This document shows positions 14,146 through 19,544 of a stretch of 19,544 nt of DNA, in pieces; the first letter of the stretch is position 1, and each line of letters begins with the position of its first letter. Source of the stretch: DATFLK01 sp035267815 (GTDB lineage Bacteria; Pseudomonadota; Zetaproteobacteria; Mariprofundales; Mariprofundaceae); NCBI GenBank assembly GCA_035267815.1, contig DATFLK010000060.1, positions 1 to 19,544 on the forward strand, given 5' to 3'. The position numbers and the translations under genes are program-made. Below the pieces are notes generated by a model, which had not been told where the DNA came from, did no database searches, and worked only from the letters and a program-made list of their open reading frames with translations.

Positions 14146-14877
14146 ATGCGCATCTGGGATATCGATCCTGGCTACCTGAATCGTCAGAGCCTGCTCGGCG
14201 AGCATCGTGAATTGCACGGCATCGTCTCGATCCTCGCGAACGGCAAGACGGGGTATGCCCGCCATCCCGAGACGCTGCGTTGGCGAGAATGCGGTTGGGC
14301 ACTGGCACAGCGACACCAGCATCTGGCCGCTGAGATGGCGTTAAGAGGCTACAGAGAGGCTTCGCCGGTCTTCTCCGATAGCGGCAAGGATCGCTGGCCG
14401 ACGCGCTATATCGATGAGCCGTTCGAACAGTTCCGTATCCTAGGCGACAAGTACCGGGACAGGGAGACGGGGCGTATCCCGTTACCGCGGAGCGCTCAGG
14501 AGCTCTGGGCCCAGCACAAATACTCAGTTATGGCTCGTGATGTCGAACTCTACCGGCAGTTGGGCAGGGAGGTGGCCGCCGTGTCTCCGCGTGATGATCT
14601 TCACGGTCTCGCTATCACCCTGGTGGAATGCCTGCGTCGCCGGCCGACGGAGGGAGGTGTGCGAAACGCGCTGCAGCACATGTGGGGCTATGTGTCGGAT
14701 GTCGGGGAGGGGGCCGAGTCGTGGTCGTTGTCCCGGCTGTTGAATGAGGTTCGGCAGCGTGCCATGGCAGGCGGTGCGCCCTATCTGGTCGGATCGACCG
14801 CATTGGGCGAGCTGGGGGCATGGCTGCCGGGTGATGAGTCGTTTCGCCACCCGTGTCATACTCCTGTCATCCTATAA
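14146..14877 (+). CDS. Pyrimidine-dimer DNA glycosylase (T4 endonuclease V type) fused to a DUF1722/YbgA-like domain
   Basis: The first about 95 of 243 residues match the T4 endonuclease V family, which cuts the glycosyl bond at UV-induced pyrimidine dimers and nicks the abasic site. MRIWDIDPGY is followed by LLGEHRELHG, where R21 and E22 correspond to R22 and catalytic E23 of the T4 enzyme, then GYARHPETLRW. Residues about 112-228 resemble DUF1722 (E. coli YbgA): LWAQHKYSVMARDVELYRQL, then ALQHMWGYV matching the family's NVLQHxMGY, and a PYLVGSTAL segment in place of VPLIVPLTLL. ATG 14146 is preceded by AAAGGGG and fixes the N-terminus needed for catalysis; the open frame upstream is ignored. 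It is divergent from uvrC, with a possible LexA site. The glycosylase assignment is firm; the DUF1722 assignment is by eye. Confidence 0.85.
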   Translation: MRIWDIDPGYLNRQSLLGEHRELHGIVSILANGKTGYARHPETLRWRECGWALAQRHQHLAAEMALRGYREASPVFSDSGKDRWPTRYIDEPFEQFRILGDKYRDRETGRIPLPRSAQELWAQHKYSVMARDVELYRQLGREVAAVSPRDDLHGLAITLVECLRRRPTEGGVRNALQHMWGYVSDVGEGAESWSLSRLLNEVRQRAMAGGAPYLVGSTALGELGAWLPGDESFRHPCHTPVIL

Positions 14878-14891
14878 CCATTGAAATTTTA

Positions 14892-14919
14892 TTGATAAAA
14901 ACACCTAATCATTTATCAT
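14892..14919 (+). promoter_or_regulatory. Sigma70-type promoter for the PAS protein gene
   Basis: TTGATA (14892-14897) and TATCAT (14914-14919) with a 16-base spacer, each five of six to consensus, in an AT-rich 101-base gap. Start near 14926, about 53 bases before the ATG. Confidence 0.6.
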
Positions 14920-14978
14920 TCGATTTCTTACACGGATGTATGTTGAAGTCCCGAATTTAAAGGGGTGGGAGGGTTATT

Positions 14979-15491
14979 ATGCGTGTCAATCTGCCTGTTA
15001 CCCAACGGGAGAACACCACGTTCTCGGACGAAGAGCTGATCTGCTCGAAAACTGATCGTGAGGGCATTATCACCTACGCAAACCGCGTATTTAGCCGTAT
15101 CTCGGGCTTCAGTGAGCGGGAGCTGATCGGGGCTCCACAGAATATCACGCGCCATCCCGACATGCCCTGCGTGGTTTTCGCCTGGTGCTGGGAGACCCTA
15201 CAGGCCGGCAGCGACTGGCGCGGTATCGTCAAGAATCGCTGCAAGAACGGCGATCACTACTGGGTGGAAGCCAATATCTATCCGCAGGTCGATGCCGGCG
15301 GCGCCGTTCTCGGTTACGCTTCGATACGTCGCAAACCTACAGCCGGACAGGTTACCAAGGCTGATGCGCTTTATGCCAAGCTGCGACGTGCCGAAGGCGG
15401 GGTCGAGGCGCGTGCCAAGCTGTCGCGTCAGGCGGTCATGGAGCTATACCGCAACAGCCCGCTCTACCGGCTGCGTAGCGAAGCGGCCTGA
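14979..15491 (+). CDS. Stand-alone Aer-type PAS sensor protein (probable FAD binder)
   Basis: A 170-residue protein that aligns along residues 5-130 with the PAS sensor domain of the aerotaxis receptor Aer: PVTQRE at the N-terminus, TYANRVFSRISGFS, ITRHPDMP, GIVKNRCKNGDHYWVEAN and GYASIRRKP. Residues that hold or tune FAD in E. coli Aer are kept (N35, R58, H59, D61, W71 for N34, R57, H58, D60, W70). Unlike Aer it has no membrane segment, HAMP or methyl-accepting domain; the last 40 residues are a basic, probably helical tail. It may sense redox state or oxygen and pass the signal to a separate partner. The start has GGGAGGG upstream. It overlaps the convergent glycosylase gene by 28 bases at the 3' ends. 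Confidence 0.88.
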   Translation: MRVNLPVTQRENTTFSDEELICSKTDREGIITYANRVFSRISGFSERELIGAPQNITRHPDMPCVVFAWCWETLQAGSDWRGIVKNRCKNGDHYWVEANIYPQVDAGGAVLGYASIRRKPTAGQVTKADALYAKLRRAEGGVEARAKLSRQAVMELYRNSPLYRLRSEAA

Positions 15492-16132
15492 TGTGCCACA
15501 GGGCAGTCGCCTGATAGCGGGCAGTCGTCGCATGCCGGACGGCTGCGGCAGTGCGCTTTGGCATGCATGACGATCAGGGCGTGATACTCCCGATAGAGCG
15601 GAACCTCGGCCGGCAGGTTCGCCTCAAAGAGGGCTTGCAGAGTGTGATAGGTCGTATCAGGCGGGATCAGACCGAGGCGTGTGAAGATGCGGCGGGTATA
15701 GGCGTCGATGACGAAGACCGGCATCCCCAGTGCATAGAGCAGAATCGAATCGGCCGTTTCCGGACCGATGCCGTGCAGTGTCAGCAGTGCATGACGTGGC
15801 TGAGGCAATCGCTTCAGGCCGGCCAGGCTGCTCTGTTCGAGATAGAAGTCGGCCAGCAGCTTTAAACGGTGTGCCTTCTGGTTGAAGTAGCCGGAGGGGC
15901 GGATAGTCTCGGCCAGGCTGGCCTCGTCGCAACCGACGATCTGCGCCGGATCGAGCAGCCCACGCGATCTGAGCGCGGCGATGGCGCGTTCCACATTGGT
16001 CCAGCTTGTGTTCTGGGTCAGCACGGCGCCGACCATCATCTCGAAGGGGGTCTCGGCCGGCCACCACTTCTGTGGACCGTAGGCCGTCAGCAACCGTTCG
16101 TAGATTTCCAGCAGCCCGGAATCGGCCTTCAT
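15464..16132 (-). CDS. HhH-GPD base-excision DNA glycosylase with iron-sulfur cluster (endonuclease III-like, MagIII type)
   Basis: A 222-residue DNA glycosylase of the endonuclease III superfamily. The helix-hairpin-helix is LLTLHGIGPETADSILLYA (about 116-134), the catalytic aspartate is D143 in VIDAYTRRIF, and C195, C201, C204, C210 form a C-x5-C-x2-C-x5-C cluster site (classic Nth has C-x6-C-x2-C-x5-C). The lysine that gives endonuclease III its lyase activity (GVGRKTA) is replaced by proline/glutamate at 124-125, so this should be a monofunctional glycosylase. VLTQNTSWTNVERA and PSGYFNQKAHRL recall the 3-methyladenine glycosylase MagIII of Helicobacter. The substrate is an inference. The start overlaps the rluB stop as ATGA, so it ends the trpS-scpA-scpB-rluB run. 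Confidence 0.88.
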   Translation of the reverse strand: MKADSGLLEIYERLLTAYGPQKWWPAETPFEMMVGAVLTQNTSWTNVERAIAALRSRGLLDPAQIVGCDEASLAETIRPSGYFNQKAHRLKLLADFYLEQSSLAGLKRLPQPRHALLTLHGIGPETADSILLYALGMPVFVIDAYTRRIFTRLGLIPPDTTYHTLQALFEANLPAEVPLYREYHALIVMHAKAHCRSRPACDDCPLSGDCPVAHQAASLRSR

Positions 16133-16873
16133 TTTTCCTGTTGAGGTGTGTCGATTCCGGCAGCGCGTTTGAGCTGGCGAAGTTCACCAGGCTTGATCTC
16201 GCGCGTAGTGCGCGGCGGTTGATCACCGAGCTTCAGTGGACCGAATTTCGTGCGGATCAGGCGGCGTACGGGATGCCCCCGGGCCTCGAGCGTGCGCCGT
16301 ACCTCGCGCCAGCGTCCGCGGTGGATGACAATGGTGAGCCAGGTATGGCCTCCCGATTCGCTGTCCACGGTTACTGCCCAGGGATCGCTGAGCTCATCCC
16401 TGCCGATATCGATGCCTCCCTCGCGCAGAGCCTGCAGCGTCTCCAGCTCCGGATGCCCGGCAATGCGGACCCGGTACTGCCGCGGCAGCTTCGCCTGCGG
16501 TCGGGTCAGGGCCTGGGTCAGGCGACCGTCGTCGGTGAGTAGCAGCACCCCCTCGCTGTCCATATCCAGCCGTCCGACCGACTGCACGGTGGGGGGGAGT
16601 TCGAGTTCGTCATAGATCAGCGGGCGGCCGCGATCATCGCGCCTCGAGCAGAGTAATCCCTTGGGTTTGTGGTAGATCAGATAGGTGTGGCGGGCGGCGG
16701 GATGCACCTCCTTGCCATCGACCTCGACGCGATCGGATGGGGCTACCTGCGTGCCCAGCTCCGTGACGGTGTTCCCGTTGATGGTGACGCGTCCCGCGGC
16801 GATCCATCGGTCGGCCTCGCGGCGCGAGCAGAGGCCGCACTGCGCCATATAACGGTTCAGGCGTTCGCCGCTG

Positions 16874-17490
<617 letters not shown>

Positions 17491-17494
<4 letters not shown>

Positions 17495-18252
17495 GCGTGG
17501 GCCTCCTTGGGAAGGATGCTGATGCTGGCGTAGCTCCCTTCTTGGATCACGGTGATGGCCTGCTGGCGCCACAGCTCAAGAATGGCTAGGAAGGTGGTAA
17601 CGATAGGTTCGCGGCCTGGTTTGTCCAGCAGCTCCTCGAGCACGACGCCGCCACGCTTCAGCCGCTCCAGCACCACGCCCATCTGCTCGCGTACGCTCAT
17701 CGTCTCCATGAAGACATGGTGGCGCACCTCACCGCCGACGCGCTTGAGTACGTTGCGGAAGGCGAGCAGTAGTGCATCGAGATCGGGCTCGGGCAGCGGC
17801 CGTTCCACCAGCTCCGCCTCGGGGAAGACGCTGCGGGAGAATACGTCGCGTCCCAGCCTGGGGCGTTCGTCGATCTCCTCGGCCAGCATGCGGTATTGCT
17901 CATAGGCCAGCAGCTGAGCCACCAGCTCGGCACGCGGGTCGATTTCCTCGCCCTCCTCGTCGAGTTCGGGACGCGGCAGCAGCATGCGGCTCTTGAGCTG
18001 CATCAGCGTGCTGGCCATGACCAGGTAGTCGCCGGCGACCTCCAGATTCAATTGTTGTTGCGCCTCGATGAGTTCCAGGTATTGCGCCGTGAGGCGCGCG
18101 ATGGGGATATCGAAGATATCCATCTCCTGGCTGCGGATCAGATGCAGCAGGACGTCAAGCGGTCCCTCGAAGTTGTCGAGTCGGACCTGGAGCATCGGCT
18201 CCTGGGCGGATGTCTCCGGTTTCGGTTGGGCCGGCTCGGCGCTTTCGGTCAC
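17491..18252 (-). CDS. scpA: Segregation and condensation protein A
   Basis: ScpA is the kleisin that bridges the SMC heads and binds ScpB. The 253 residues include the N-terminal signature VRLDNFEGPLDVLLHLIRSQ and DIFDIPIARLTAQYL, then YLVMASTLMQLKSRMLLPRP. An acidic linker (ELDEEGEEID) follows, and a C-terminal winged helix ends with TTFLAILELWRQQAITVIQ. The start is taken as GTG 18252, without a strong Shine-Dalgarno sequence; an in-frame ATG at 18195 (residue 20, just before the conserved part, with AGGAG three bases upstream) is a serious alternative. It lies 72 bases after trpS and overlaps scpB. An smc gene must lie elsewhere. Confidence 0.94.
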
Positions 18253-18324
18253 GTGGCGTCCATCATACAGAATTCAGGCATCCACACAGATTAGCAGCAT
18301 GCAGAGCGGTCGGCGAGCCCGTGG

Positions 18325-19359
18325 CTAGACGCGGTAGCCCATCTTCAGCGATTTGCGCACCTTGGCCATGGTTCGCCCGGCTGCATGGCGCGCTTTTTCA
18401 TTGCCCGCCTTGACGATGTCATGCACGTCATCGATATGATTAAGAATGTCGGCGCGGCGCTCGCGGATCGGTTGAAGTTCGGCCTCCATGTGGTTCAGTA
18501 CCACCTGTTTGCACTCTAGGCAGCCGATGCCGGCCGAGGTGCATCCCTCTTGTACCCAGCTGCGCTCATCTTCGGTCGAGTACATCTTGTGGAAATCCCA
18601 GACCGGGCACTTCTCGGGCGTGCCGGGATCGGTGCGCTTCACGCGCGCCGGGTCGGTCGGCATCGTCTTGACCTTCTTTTCGGTTACCTTCCACTCCTCG
18701 GCCAGCTCGATGGTATTTCTGTAGGACTTGCTCATCTTGCGCCCGTCCATGCCCGGTACCTTGGAGGTTGGCATCAGCAGCGCTTCGGGTTCGGGGAAGA
18801 GCGGCTGGTCCAGCTTGCGGTAGAGGTGGTTGAAGCGCCTGGCCACCTCGCGCGTCAGTTCCACATGCGAGACCTGATCTTCGCCGACAGGTACGGCATC
18901 GGCCTGATAGATCAGGATATCGGCCGCCTGAAGCAGTGGATAACCGAGGAAGCCGTAGGTGCCAAGATCCTTCTCCCTGAGTTGTTCGATCTGGTCCTTG
19001 TAGGTTGGCACACGCTCTAGCCAGGGCAGGGGAGTGATGAAGGAGAAGAGCAGGTGCAACTCGGCGTGCTCCGGCACCTCGGACTGGATAAAGAGCACGG
19101 CCTTCTCCGGATCGATCCCGACGGCGAGCCAGTCCACCAGCATATCCCAGATGGTCTGCTTGACGATACCGGGGTTGGCGTACTCGGTGGTCAGCGCATG
19201 CCAGTCGGCGGCGAAGAAGAAGCAGTCGTGCTGCTCCTGCAGTTTCAGCCAGTTCTGCAGTACGCCCTTGAAGTGGCCGAGATGCAGACGCCCTGTAGAT
19301 CGCATGCCGGAGAGCACGCGCAGGCGCTTGTTGGATGGATCCGATGGGTTTGTCGACAC
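18325..19359 (-). CDS. trpS: Tryptophanyl-tRNA synthetase with predicted iron-sulfur cluster site
   Basis: Charges tRNA-Trp with tryptophan using ATP. The 344-residue class I enzyme has the HIGH signature as HLGH (26-29) in SGMRSTGRLHLGH, and KMSKS at 208-212 in GMDGRKMSKS. PVGEDQVSHVELTREVARRF is the conserved central region. C251, C273, C280, C283 form C-x21-C-x6-C-x2-C in the C-terminal domain, very like the C-x22-C-x6-C-x2-C cluster site of Thermotoga TrpRS. I chose GTG 19359 because AGGAG stands seven bases before it and the product begins close to the conserved part. The frame is open to an ATT-preceded ATG at 19431, which would add 24 unconserved residues. First gene of the run to scpA, scpB, rluB and the glycosylase. 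Confidence 0.95.
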   Translation of the reverse strand: MSTNPSDPSNKRLRVLSGMRSTGRLHLGHFKGVLQNWLKLQEQHDCFFFAADWHALTTEYANPGIVKQTIWDMLVDWLAVGIDPEKAVLFIQSEVPEHAELHLLFSFITPLPWLERVPTYKDQIEQLREKDLGTYGFLGYPLLQAADILIYQADAVPVGEDQVSHVELTREVARRFNHLYRKLDQPLFPEPEALLMPTSKVPGMDGRKMSKSYRNTIELAEEWKVTEKKVKTMPTDPARVKRTDPGTPEKCPVWDFHKMYSTEDERSWVQEGCTSAGIGCLECKQVVLNHMEAELQPIRERRADILNHIDDVHDIVKAGNEKARHAAGRTMAKVRKSLKMGYRV

Positions 19360-19442
19360 CTTCCCGCTCCTGAGATCGTTGCTGTGATTCGGTACGAGAT
19401 AATGGCATGCAGGGTAGGGAATGCAAATCATCGCACGAGTGA

Positions 19443-19470
19443 TTGACGGGAGGCGCCGGCTGTCTAAAAT
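19443..19470 (+). promoter_or_regulatory. Promoter of the tRNA gene
   Basis: TTGACG (19443-19448) and TAAAAT (19465-19470) with a 16-base spacer; a start near 19477 falls eight bases before the tRNA. A GC-rich discriminator follows the -10 element, as in stringently controlled stable-RNA promoters. Confidence 0.7.
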
Positions 19471-19484
19471 GCGGCCTCCTGTTC

Positions 19485-19544
19485 GGCGCTTTAGCTCAGT
19501 TGGTTAGAGCAACGGAATCATAATCCGTGTGTCCGGGGTTCGAG
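19485..19544 (+). tRNA. tRNA with anticodon CAU, probably elongator tRNA-Met (cut by window end)
   Basis: The first 60 bases of a tRNA. The acceptor 5' strand is GGCGCTT. The D arm GCTC-AGTTGGTTA-GAGC is perfect. The anticodon stem ACGGA/TCCGT encloses loop ATCATAA, with anticodon CAT. The T arm begins before TTCGAG. The acceptor 3' strand and T-stem 3' strand lie outside the window. The first acceptor base is G, with no sign of the initiator features in the anticodon stem (three G-C pairs), so elongator tRNA-Met is likely. tRNA-Ile2, with the same anticodon before lysidine modification, cannot be excluded without the 3' end. Confidence 0.9.

Noticed and set aside
14410..14440. GTTC repeat inside the dimer glycosylase gene as a second LexA site
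   Set aside because: The two GTTC copies are five rather than seven bases apart and lie within coding sequence.
19360..19431. A 24-codon N-terminal extension of TrpRS
   Set aside because: The extension is not like TrpRS, and GTG 19359 has AGGAG at ideal distance.

Overview
The window reads as a stretch of chromosome from a Gram-negative proteobacterium of fairly high GC. It has an outer-membrane beta-barrel protein, the proteobacterial serC-serA-hisZ-purA and trpS-scpA-scpB-rluB gene orders, TrmL and PgsA. The gene set reminds me of Zetaproteobacteria (Mariprofundus-like), but that is inference only and no marker here proves it. Coding density is high, many genes overlap by the four bases ATGA, and there is no insertion sequence, phage gene or CRISPR array.

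Layout. Bases 1-3200 (minus strand): an old yellow enzyme reductase, RNase D, an unrecognised 210-residue protein and the start of a TPR protein that runs off the left edge. Bases 3348-8648 (plus): the serine pathway genes serC and serA, then hisZ and purA, the last three tightly packed. Bases 8714-9930 (plus): an iron-type alcohol dehydrogenase behind its own extended -10 promoter. It converges on pgsA (minus). Bases 10524-10838 form a gene-free, AT-rich gap with a compact cluster of DnaA-box-like sites. Then, on the minus strand, come trmL, a small outer-membrane barrel protein with a clear terminator, and uvrC.

Bases 12203-16132 are a DNA-repair neighbourhood. uvrC is divergent from a fusion of a T4 endonuclease V-type pyrimidine-dimer glycosylase with a YbgA/DUF1722-like domain. 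The 119-base gap between them carries GTTC-N7-GTTC, the form of the alphaproteobacterial LexA operator, over the promoter of the fusion gene. A stand-alone Aer-type PAS (FAD) protein follows, and then a convergent HhH-GPD iron-sulfur DNA glycosylase. The glycosylase is the last gene of a minus-strand run trpS-scpA-scpB-rluB-glycosylase. At the right edge a promoter drives a tRNA with anticodon CAU that is cut by the window end.

The observations I rate highest are: (1) the dimer glycosylase-DUF1722 fusion with its possible SOS operator beside uvrC, which ties DUF1722 to UV damage; (2) the DnaA-box/AT-rich gap; (3) a 113-base out-of-frame overlap of scpB and rluB in which one frame encodes a strongly acidic tail and the other a strongly basic tail; (4) cysteine sets in TrpRS, UvrC and the glycosylase that predict three iron-sulfur clusters.
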